Position numbers and translations under genes: made by a program | Assembly: GCA_947168525.1 (NCBI GenBank) | Contig: CAMVMG010000005.1 | Coordinates: 1 to 64,000 of the forward strand | Direction: 5' to 3' | DNA from: an uncultured Bacteroidales bacterium | GTDB lineage: Bacteria > Bacteroidota > Bacteroidia > Bacteroidales > UBA932 | Length of the DNA stretch: 64,000 nucleotides | The notes under the pieces: generated by a model | What the model was told of the DNA's origin: nothing | Databases searched by the model: none | Seen by the model: only the letters and a program-made list of their open reading frames with translations | Part shown: positions 17,604-24,279 of the stretch, piece after piece | How the letters are laid out: each line of letters starts with the position of its first letter | Numbering within the stretch: the first letter of the stretch is position 1

Positions 17604-17644
17604 TTTGCACGTGAAGTAGAAATTGCGTAAATTCGTGCTTGCAT

Positions 17645-19000
17645 ATGGCTTCAAAGAAAGGAAAGATACTGATTGTGGATGACAACGCCGGGATCCGCCG
17701 GACGCTGGAGATCCTGTTGCCGGTGCATTTTGCCGAGGTAAAGACCATTCCGTCCCCGGCAACACTGGTGTCATCGCTAGAGCAGTTCCAGCCGGATGTG
17801 GTGTTGCTGGATATGAACTTTAATACCAGCATCAACACCGGCAACGAAGGCCTCTACTGGGCCGGTGAGATCAAGAAGATGGTCCCTGAAGTGGAGGTGG
17901 TTCTCTTTACCGCCTATGCCGATATCGCCCTGGCGGTGGAAGGGATGAAGCGTGGGGCCTTCGACTTTATCGTGAAGCCCTGGGACAACGACAAGCTCAT
18001 CGAAGTACTGACATCGGCCCGGGACAAGGCCAGGAGGGCGAAACACCCCAGTCCTCCCGAGCGTAGCGAAGAATCTATGTTCTGGGGCAGCTCCAAACCC
18101 ATGGACGCCATCCGGAAGACCCTGGAAAAGATTGCCCCCACCGACGCCACGGTGCTCATCACCGGCGAAAACGGCACTGGCAAGGACGTCCTGGCCCGGG
18201 AAATCCATGCCCACAGCTTCCGGAGCGGAAAGCCGATGGTAGCCGTGGATGCCGGCGCCATAACGGAGACGCTTTTCGAGAGCGAACTCTTCGGCCATGT
18301 GAAGGGTGCATTCACCGACGCCCATACAGACCACGTGGGCAAGTTTGAGCAGGCCGATGGCGGGACACTCTTCCTGGATGAAATCGGCAACATCCCGCTG
18401 CATCTGCAGGCAAAACTGCTACGTGCTATCCAGAACCGCAGCGTAGTTCGCGTGGGCGGGTCCAAGGCCATTCCGGTGGACATTCGGCTAATCTGTGCCA
18501 CGAATATGGATTTGGAGCAGTTAGTGCGCGAGGGGCGTTTCCGTGAGGACCTCTACTACCGCATCAATACGGTGCACATCGCCCTTCCGGCGCTACGTGA
18601 ACGCAGGGAGGACATTATTCCGCTAGCGCTGCTGTTTCTGGAACGGTTCGCTGACAAATACCATCGGCCCCTGACAGGAATCGCCCCTGATGCGGCAAAG
18701 ATACTCACGGAAGGGCGATGGAGCGGCAATATCCGGGAGTTGCAGAACTGCATCGAGAAGGCCGTCATTCTGAGCGAAGCGAAGAATCTCACGGCCAAGG
18801 ATTTCCAGATAGATTCTTCGGCCAACGGCCTCAGAATGACAGGTGACGCCGGGACCTTAAAGGCGGTGAGTGATGCCGATGAAGAGCGGCTGGTCCGTGA
18901 GGCCATGGAGCGCACGGACGGCAACATTTCCGCCGCCGCCAAGATGCTGGGCGTGAGCCGCCCCACGCTCTATGCAAAACTGAAAAAGTACGGTCTGTGA
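17645..19000 (+). CDS. sigma-54-dependent response regulator (NtrC family)
   Basis: 451 residues in three domains. Receiver (about 5-120): acidic pair Asp12-Asp13, phosphoacceptor Asp56 in LLDMN, and Lys in VKPW. AAA+ domain (about 148-380): Walker A GENGTGKD near 174, GAFTDA near 220 (the usual Bacteroidota version of the sigma-54-contacting GAFTGA loop), and DEIGNIPLHLQAKLLRA. C-terminal Fis-type HTH: ISAAAKMLGVSRPTLYAKLKK. It activates sigma-54 RNA polymerase. Its GTGA overlap with the kinase gene forms a two-component pair, and its likely targets are itself and the tolC transporter operon. The linkers on either side of the AAA+ domain carry copies of a dispersed DNA repeat (18051-18076, 18764-18841). 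Confidence 0.95.
   Translation: MASKKGKILIVDDNAGIRRTLEILLPVHFAEVKTIPSPATLVSSLEQFQPDVVLLDMNFNTSINTGNEGLYWAGEIKKMVPEVEVVLFTAYADIALAVEGMKRGAFDFIVKPWDNDKLIEVLTSARDKARRAKHPSPPERSEESMFWGSSKPMDAIRKTLEKIAPTDATVLITGENGTGKDVLAREIHAHSFRSGKPMVAVDAGAITETLFESELFGHVKGAFTDAHTDHVGKFEQADGGTLFLDEIGNIPLHLQAKLLRAIQNRSVVRVGGSKAIPVDIRLICATNMDLEQLVREGRFREDLYYRINTVHIALPALRERREDIIPLALLFLERFADKYHRPLTGIAPDAAKILTEGRWSGNIRELQNCIEKAVILSEAKNLTAKDFQIDSSANGLRMTGDAGTLKAVSDADEERLVREAMERTDGNISAAAKMLGVSRPTLYAKLKKYGL
18051..18076 (+). repeat. half copy of a dispersed palindromic repeat inside the regulator gene
   Basis: 26 bases that match the left arm of the repeat at 18764-18789 at 22 positions, including GAGCG and AGCGAAGAATCT. 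Here it is read as PERSEES in the linker between the receiver and AAA+ domains. The same DNA read in another frame gives the SEAKNL peptide of the second copy. Confidence 0.65.
18764..18841 (+). repeat. full palindromic repeat read in frame within the regulator gene
   Basis: Left arm starts GTCATTCTGAGCGAAG and ends GAAGAATCT (18789). The right arm from 18811 starts AGATTCTTCG and ends CTCAGAATGACA, the inverted complement of the left. The block is 78 bases (26 codons) and keeps the frame, adding the peptide VILSEAKNL and a following linker before the HTH domain. VILSEAKNL is a peptide recognisable from translated intergenic repeats of this type. Part of the VILSE string is also natural in NtrC proteins, so the exact boundary of the insertion is uncertain. 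Confidence 0.7.
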
Positions 19001-19872
19001 CCACCTGGCAAATCATACTTCTCTGTGCCATCGTTGCCATTATCGCGGCGGTAATTGCCGTCATCAGGACCAGGCGGAAGGACATCAAGAAAGTGGCCTA
19101 TATGATGGATGCGCTGGAGGACGGGGAACTGAACTTCCGTTTCAAGGACAGCAATCGGTTCAACCGCACGCTCAACCGGATCCGTACCATCTTCGAGAAG
19201 CAGCGGCAGGCCCATGAGCAGGATTCCTGGACCAAGCTCATCCGGGTGCTCACCCACGAAATCATGAATACGGTGTCGCCCATCGCTTCTTTGAGCGATG
19301 CCATGGCCAAGTCCGTGGACGAAAACGGCCACAGCGAGCTGGACATCAAGGCTGGTCTGGAAACCATCAGCGACTCTTCCAAGAACCTTATCGGTTTTGT
19401 ACAGACCTATCGGCAGCTCTCCGGTGTGGCTAAGCCTGTCCGGAAGGCGCTGGACCTGCAGGAGCTCATGGACTCTGTCATCGCGCTGAATAGCGAGTTC
19501 GCCGCCAGCTGCAGCGCTTCTTGCAGCTACCGCCCGGAGGACCCGGATTTAATGATTTTTGCCGACGAGGGACAGATTTCCCAAATTCTCATCAACCTGA
19601 TCAAGAATGCCCTGCAGGCCGGTGCCAGGCATGTCGACCTTACGGCCAGGATGGGCAAGGATGATGAGGTCATTGTTCAAGTGGCCAACGATGGTGAGCC
19701 TATTCCGGTTTCCGCCCAGGAGCAGATCTTTATCCCGTTCTACACCACCAAGAAAGAGGGCTCCGGTATCGGCCTCAGCATTTCCCGTCAGATTATGCGG
19801 AACCATAACGGCTCCATTGAGCTGCTCCGCAGCGATGCCCGGCAGACCGTCTTTGAACTCCGATTCAGGTAG
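18997..19872 (+). CDS. sensor histidine kinase, NtrB-like
   Basis: 291 residues starting at a GTG inside the regulator's stop (GTGA overlap). One membrane helix at residues ~4-24 follows a very short lead, so there is almost no periplasmic sensor. The H box VLTHEIMNTVSPIASL carries the phosphorylated His. N box NLIKNALQAGA and G box EGSGIGLSISRQI form the ATP lid. It should phosphorylate Asp56 of the preceding regulator. With no extracytoplasmic domain it probably senses within the membrane or through a partner. Confidence 0.93.
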   Translation: MTTWQIILLCAIVAIIAAVIAVIRTRRKDIKKVAYMMDALEDGELNFRFKDSNRFNRTLNRIRTIFEKQRQAHEQDSWTKLIRVLTHEIMNTVSPIASLSDAMAKSVDENGHSELDIKAGLETISDSSKNLIGFVQTYRQLSGVAKPVRKALDLQELMDSVIALNSEFAASCSASCSYRPEDPDLMIFADEGQISQILINLIKNALQAGARHVDLTARMGKDDEVIVQVANDGEPIPVSAQEQIFIPFYTTKKEGSGIGLSISRQIMRNHNGSIELLRSDARQTVFELRFR

Positions 19873-19874
19873 AA

Positions 19875-20762
19875 TTACTTCCGTTCAAATTCAAAGTGGG
19901 TGAGCAACTGCTCTACCCGTGAGCGGAAGAAGGCATTGAACTGGGGGTTGTCGTTAGGATGGTTGTAGGCGGAAAGCACAATGTCCATTGCCGCATAGGG
20001 GGCGATGGACTTATTGAATGCCGTTATCTCCTCCGCTGTGGCGTATTCCTTTACGAAGCATTCCCAAAAAGCAAGCATCTGCTCCCGGGTCATATGCGTA
20101 AGTTCCTGAACGGTAGGAATTATACTGTTTTCAACCATCATCATATACAGATGGGCGATATCCAGCATGGGAAATCCCGTTGAGAGCCAGCCCATATCTA
20201 TCCAGTAGTGCTTCCCTTCTGGGGAAAGGATCAGGTTGCCAAGTTGGAAATCCCCATGCAGACAGGTGGATGGATCCGGCATTTGCTCTACCAGGGATGT
20301 CAGTATAGGACGTGTCTTGTCGGACAAGACCATGGAGGATTCAAGGGCCTTATCCAGACGCGCTTTTACGGGAGTGATGTGCGCATTGGCGGGTATGGGC
20401 GTTGAATGTAGCTGCTTCCCGTACCGGGCCATCATAGCGGCATATTCGGGGATTCGTTCGGGATGGTCGGCACACAGCCTGGCAATGGATTTTTTGCCCT
20501 CGATGATTTGAGAGGTATACCCATAGTGCTCACCGTCACGGACTATTTCGTTCACCTTCGGGGTAGGCAGGCCTATTTCGTAAGCCTTTTGTGCCAGCTG
20601 GAATTCCTGTTCAACATTTTCTATCTTCCCCAGTTCGGACCTGACGATTTTAAGAAGGAGGCCGGGATGTGACGGAGAGATGTAAGCCGTGCCGTTGAAT
20701 CCGGCGCCAATCGCTGTCCATTCCCGGATATCTATCTGAGGGTAAAGATGAGTTGTTTTCAT
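19875..20762 (-). CDS. aminoglycoside phosphotransferase (APH)-family kinase
   Basis: 295 residues with a protein-kinase-like fold. ATP-binding N-lobe: IGAGFNGTAYIS, then LLLKIV with the Lys. Catalytic loop HGDFQLGN near residue 175, and IDMGW with the metal-binding Asp about 18 residues later. The family covers small-molecule kinases (aminoglycosides, choline, sugars, homoserine); nothing here points to a resistance enzyme. Its stop lies two bases from the kinase stop on the other strand, inside the two-component/transporter locus, so a functional link is possible but unsupported. Confidence 0.85.
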   Translation of the reverse strand: MKTTHLYPQIDIREWTAIGAGFNGTAYISPSHPGLLLKIVRSELGKIENVEQEFQLAQKAYEIGLPTPKVNEIVRDGEHYGYTSQIIEGKKSIARLCADHPERIPEYAAMMARYGKQLHSTPIPANAHITPVKARLDKALESSMVLSDKTRPILTSLVEQMPDPSTCLHGDFQLGNLILSPEGKHYWIDMGWLSTGFPMLDIAHLYMMMVENSIIPTVQELTHMTREQMLAFWECFVKEYATAEEITAFNKSIAPYAAMDIVLSAYNHPNDNPQFNAFFRSRVEQLLTHFEFERK

Positions 20763-20874
20763 TGCGTTTAATCTTTAGAGGTTCTCCACAGCCACTGACA
20801 TTACATATTGCTAATATATACATTTTTATCGAAATATCATCGTGTCTTTCCCTAAAATAAGTTGACTCGCAAAT

Positions 20875-20926
20875 TGTAAAGGAAAGTGTAAAGGGAGTGT
20901 AAAGTCTTTACAGGCTTTACACTCCC
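20875..20926 (+). promoter_or_regulatory. clustered activator sites upstream of tolC
   Basis: Five copies of one heptamer in 47 bases: TGTAAAG at 20875, 20887 and 20898, then CTTTACA at 20906 and 20915. The inner part makes a perfect 12-base inverted repeat, GGGAGTGTAAAG (20893-20904) with CTTTACACTCCC (20915-20926). The cluster lies ~45-95 bases upstream of the -24 element, the usual place for a sigma-54 enhancer, and shares its motif with the site before the regulator gene. Confidence 0.75.
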
Positions 20927-20969
20927 TATAATTTTGTCTTTCTACTGTAAATCAATGTGTTAAGTGATT

Positions 20970-20985
20970 TGGCACGGGGGATGCT
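20970..20985 (+). promoter_or_regulatory. sigma-54 promoter of the tolC transporter operon
   Basis: TGGCACGGGGGATGCT: a perfect -24 half TGGCACG with GG at 20971-20972, ten bases, then GC at 20983-20984. The -12 half is ATGCT against the TTGCA consensus. Predicted start near 20996, leaving ~20 bases before the ATG at 21018. No TAnnTTTG box is seen here. Confidence 0.8.
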
Positions 20986-21017
20986 TGTGTTTGGCATGGT
21001 TAAACATAAGTATTGAC

Positions 21018-22349
21018 ATGAAAAACCTTTTCATTAGTTGTGTAGTTACAGCCCTGGCGCTTGCTGAGACAGTCAGCGCCAGCGGCCAGACTACAATGAC
21101 TCTTAACGATTGTATGCGTTACGCCATTTCCAATTCTACCAAGATCCGGATCCAGCAGGCGGCTATCGGCGATGCGCAGATTGCCCGGAGGGATGCGGCG
21201 CTCACCCTTTTTACGCCGCAGATTACCGCGCAGACCTATGCGTACTACAACTTCGGCCGCAGCATCGACCCGCAGACCAACACCTACTTCAACACCACGT
21301 CGTTCCACAACAACTACGGTGTATCGGCCGGTTACGACCTCTTCGACGGCTTTAAGGCGGTGAACAATTACAAGATTTCCAAGACCGGAATGCTTATTGC
21401 CGACTCCCAGGAAAAGCAGGTGGAGGCCGATATCTGTCTGGCAGTGATGGAGGCGTACTACAACGTAGTCTATTACAAGCGATTATGCAACGTGTATGAG
21501 GAGCAGGTGGCGGTGGCTGAGCAGGCATTGGCCAAAGCCAGGCGCCAGGAAGAGCTGGGCCAAAAGGGCCATGCCGACGTAATCCAGATGGAGGCCGACC
21601 TGGCCGACCGTCAGTTTGACCTGACAAATACGTACAATATGTACTGCGACCAAAAGATGACGCTGGCAGACCTGATGTTCTGGCCGGTGGATGAGGAGCT
21701 GCTAATTGACACATCGATGCCGGTATGGCAGATGGAGCCGTTGACCACGGAGTCCGTTATCAGCTTCGCCCTTGAAAACAATCCCGCCATCCAGATTGCC
21801 TCCTGGCAGCAACAGAATGCCAAGCGCGAACTGAGCACGGCCAAGTGGCAGGTGCTGCCCTCCGTGGGCCTGTATGCCGGCTGGAATACCAGTTATTATT
21901 CCTATCAGGGTTCTCAGACAGCACCATTCGGAGACCAATTCCGGAATAACGGCGGTGAATATGTCCAGTTGTCGGTCTCCATCCCAATCTGGAGCCGCCT
22001 GAGCAAGCAGTCCAACATCTCCCGCAAGCGGCACGCCCTGGAGAAGGCTACGGCCGAACTTGACCAGAAGCGCCGGGATGTGGAAAGTGAGGTAAGAAGG
22101 GCCGTCCAGGACCGCGACGGCTCCGCTACGGCCTACCAGCAGGCGCAGCGAAAGGCCGAAGTGCAGGCCGAAGCTTACACGCTGAACCTCAAGAAACTGG
22201 AGCAGGGGCTCATTTCCCCGCTGGAATTCCAGACCGCCAACAACAATTACCTGAAGGCCCAGGCCGATGAGATGAATAGCTTGTTCAAGTACCTCATCAA
22301 GCAGGCGGTGGTCCGCTACTACAATGGTGTTGAATACGTAAATCAGTAA
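21018..22349 (+). CDS. TolC-family outer membrane efflux protein
   Basis: 443 residues from MKNLFIS, with a signal peptide ending near SASGQ; the in-frame ATG at 20964 lies upstream of the sigma-54 promoter and is rejected. TolC repeats are visible: MTLNDCMRYAISNSTKIRIQQ and, in the second half, TESVISFALENNPAIQIAS. Long helices rich in Ala, Gln and Glu form the periplasmic tunnel, and Ser/Tyr-rich strands form the barrel (NFGRSIDPQTNTYFNTT, as in many Bacteroidota TolC proteins). First gene of the transporter operon; it should provide the outer-membrane exit duct. Confidence 0.94.
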   Translation: MKNLFISCVVTALALAETVSASGQTTMTLNDCMRYAISNSTKIRIQQAAIGDAQIARRDAALTLFTPQITAQTYAYYNFGRSIDPQTNTYFNTTSFHNNYGVSAGYDLFDGFKAVNNYKISKTGMLIADSQEKQVEADICLAVMEAYYNVVYYKRLCNVYEEQVAVAEQALAKARRQEELGQKGHADVIQMEADLADRQFDLTNTYNMYCDQKMTLADLMFWPVDEELLIDTSMPVWQMEPLTTESVISFALENNPAIQIASWQQQNAKRELSTAKWQVLPSVGLYAGWNTSYYSYQGSQTAPFGDQFRNNGGEYVQLSVSIPIWSRLSKQSNISRKRHALEKATAELDQKRRDVESEVRRAVQDRDGSATAYQQAQRKAEVQAEAYTLNLKKLEQGLISPLEFQTANNNYLKAQADEMNSLFKYLIKQAVVRYYNGVEYVNQ

Positions 22350-22355
22350 GAAACT

Positions 22356-23612
22356 ATGGATAAGATTATCGAGAAGAAAACCGGATGGCGCGTGGCGTTC
22401 ACCAAAAAGGCCCTGCCCTGGTGGCTGGGAGCGCTGCTGCTGGCATTTGTGATTTACCTCATTGCACGGCCGAATAACAAGACCCTGCGGGTGGACCGGG
22501 ACACGGTCACCATTTCCACGGCCGTGAAAGGCGAATTCAACGACTATATCCGCATCAGCGGCCGTGTGCAGCCGATGACGACGATTCAGCTGAGCCCCCA
22601 GGAGGGCGGAATTGTGGAGAAGATCCTCATCGAGGAGGGTTCCCCGGTCAAAGCCGGCGATGCGATTCTCATCCTGAATAACGACAACTTGGACCTGCAG
22701 ATCCTGAATTCCGAGGCCGAGCTGGCGGAGAAGGAGAACATCCTCCGCAATACCCAGATCCAGATGGAGCAGCAGAAACTGGACGTTCGTCAGAATGTAC
22801 TGGAATATGGGACCAATGTGGAGCGCCTCCGGAGAGCTTATGAGCAGCAGAAGGCCCTCTATGAGGACAAACTCATCGCCAAGGAAGAATACCTGAAGGC
22901 GGAAGAAGACTACAATTTGGCTCTGCAGAAGTACAATCTGATGACAGAGCGCTCCAGGCAGGACAGCCTGTATCGCGGCACCCAGATCGACCGGATGGAA
23001 GAATCCTTGGAGAACATGCAGCTCAATATGCAGATGATCCGCAGGCGTAAATCCAACCTCATAGTCAAGGCCCCCATCGACGGCGAACTAGGCCTGCTGG
23101 ACGTGGTCCTGGGCCAGAGCATCGCCGCCGGCACCAAGATCGGCCAGATTAATTCCGTGGGTACCTACAAGGTTGAGGCGCAGATTGATGAGCACTATAT
23201 CGACCGCGTGGTCGAAGGCCTGGAAGCCACTTTCGAGCGCCAGGGAGACACCTACTCCACCCTCATCCGCAAAGTCTATCCGGAGGTCCGCGATGGCAAG
23301 TTCAAGGCCGATTTCAAGTTCGACGGCGAGCAGCCGGAAAACATCCGCAGCGGCCAGACCTACTACCTGAACCTCCAGCTGGGCCAGCCGGAAGAGGCCG
23401 TGATTATCCCTCGCGGCACCTTCTACCAGAAGACCGGCGGCAAATGGATCTACGTTGTTAACAAAGACGGCAACAAAGCCGTCAAGCGCGAAATCCGTAT
23501 CGGCAGGCAGAATCCCCAATACTATGAGGTGCTGGAAGGCCTGGAGCCCGGCGAAAAAGTCATTACCTCCGGGTATGAGACGTATGGTGACAGTGACGTG
23601 TTGGTATTCTAA
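22356..23612 (+). CDS. HlyD/MacA-type periplasmic adaptor
   Basis: 418 residues. A cytoplasmic N-terminus of ~22 residues and one membrane helix (about 23-42) anchor it. A lipoyl half-motif (GGIVEKILIEEGSPVKAGD) is followed by a long coiled coil (~120-235, heptads of Glu/Gln/Leu), then the second lipoyl half (LIVKAPIDGELGLLDVVLGQ), a beta-barrel domain and a membrane-proximal domain ending EPGEKVITSGYE. It should bridge the FtsX-type permeases and TolC. Six bases after tolC. It is followed on the other strand by the ParDE genes, which split it from the first permease. Confidence 0.93.
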   Translation: MDKIIEKKTGWRVAFTKKALPWWLGALLLAFVIYLIARPNNKTLRVDRDTVTISTAVKGEFNDYIRISGRVQPMTTIQLSPQEGGIVEKILIEEGSPVKAGDAILILNNDNLDLQILNSEAELAEKENILRNTQIQMEQQKLDVRQNVLEYGTNVERLRRAYEQQKALYEDKLIAKEEYLKAEEDYNLALQKYNLMTERSRQDSLYRGTQIDRMEESLENMQLNMQMIRRRKSNLIVKAPIDGELGLLDVVLGQSIAAGTKIGQINSVGTYKVEAQIDEHYIDRVVEGLEATFERQGDTYSTLIRKVYPEVRDGKFKADFKFDGEQPENIRSGQTYYLNLQLGQPEEAVIIPRGTFYQKTGGKWIYVVNKDGNKAVKREIRIGRQNPQYYEVLEGLEPGEKVITSGYETYGDSDVLVF

Positions 23613-23614
23613 AC

Positions 23615-23923
23615 TTAAAATTGAATACTAAAATGGCGCGCATAATCCATCCTTTCATGAAGGATCCTGACAATCAGGACACGCCCATTGTCCTGCGTGA
23701 TGTAGAACAGCATATGCCGGCGGACATGGTAAGCCTTGAGACCGGAAAAGATTTCATCGTAGGGTTTGCCTATACGCTCAGGAGCATCGGACACTTCGTT
23801 CATTCCGGCTTCCAAATAGGCATAGTACATATCGGCCTGCTGCTCAGACCAATTGTCCACGGTGTATTCCCAAATGCGGTAGAGGTCTTCGGTAGCCTCC
23901 TTGGTAATGTCATACTTTGCCAT
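23615..23923 (-). CDS. ParE/RelE-family toxin
   Basis: 102 residues, full length for ParE. Typical features are DITKEATEDLYRIWEYT at the start, IGKPYDEIFSGLKAYHVRRHMLFY in the middle and a C-terminal strand with LHERMDYARHF. ParE toxins poison DNA gyrase; RelE relatives cleave mRNA, and sequence alone leans to ParE through its ParD partner. The start overlaps the antitoxin end by 14 bases. The stop lies two bases beyond the adaptor-gene stop on the other strand. Confidence 0.9.
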   Translation of the reverse strand: MAKYDITKEATEDLYRIWEYTVDNWSEQQADMYYAYLEAGMNEVSDAPERIGKPYDEIFSGLKAYHVRRHMLFYITQDNGRVLIVRILHERMDYARHFSIQF

Positions 23924-24158
23924 GTTTGCGCGCCTTCATCTGCTGCAGGTGTTCCTGCGGATCGAAATCTTCTACAATACCACTGTTCATTCCCTCTTCG
24001 ATGGCAGAACGGAGCGCGGCCATTCTCTGCTCCTGATCTTCCAGAAGGCGAAGACCGGAGCGCACCACTTCGCTGGCGTTGTTATAGCGCCCGCTCATGA
24101 TGCTGGCCTGGATGAAATCCTCGAAATGAGGACCAAGTGCTACGGATGTAGTTTTCAT
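23910..24158 (-). CDS. ParD-family antitoxin
   Basis: 82 residues from MKTTSVAL at 24158. The ribbon-helix-helix N-terminus (SVALGPHFEDFIQASIMSGRYNNASEVVRSGLRLLED) is characteristic of ParD, followed by a C-terminal tail that should wrap the toxin. It is the first gene of the pair, with its own promoter at 24179-24208. It should repress that promoter and neutralise ParE. Confidence 0.9.
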   Translation of the reverse strand: MKTTSVALGPHFEDFIQASIMSGRYNNASEVVRSGLRLLEDQEQRMAALRSAIEEGMNSGIVEDFDPQEHLQQMKARKHGKV

Positions 24159-24178
24159 ACACATTTATTTTACAAAAG

Positions 24179-24208
24179 CAAAGTTACCAATATTTCATAA
24201 TATTCCAA
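24179..24208 (-). promoter_or_regulatory. promoter of the parDE pair
   Basis: On the minus strand TTG (24208-24206), 19 bases, TAACTTTG (24186-24179). It shows that the toxin-antitoxin pair can be expressed independently, against the direction of the transporter operon. Confidence 0.6.
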
Positions 24209-24279
24209 GTATTCATGAAAGATTTCAGAAAAGCAAGTGCTTCGACGCAGAAAAGCGACCTAAATAATATGATTTGAGC

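Noticed and set aside
17589..17609. Second possible -24/-12 reading (GGCTTGCATTTGC) inside the same stretch
   Set aside because: The spacing between GG and GC is nine, not ten; the overlapping GGCGCAAGGCTTGC fits better.
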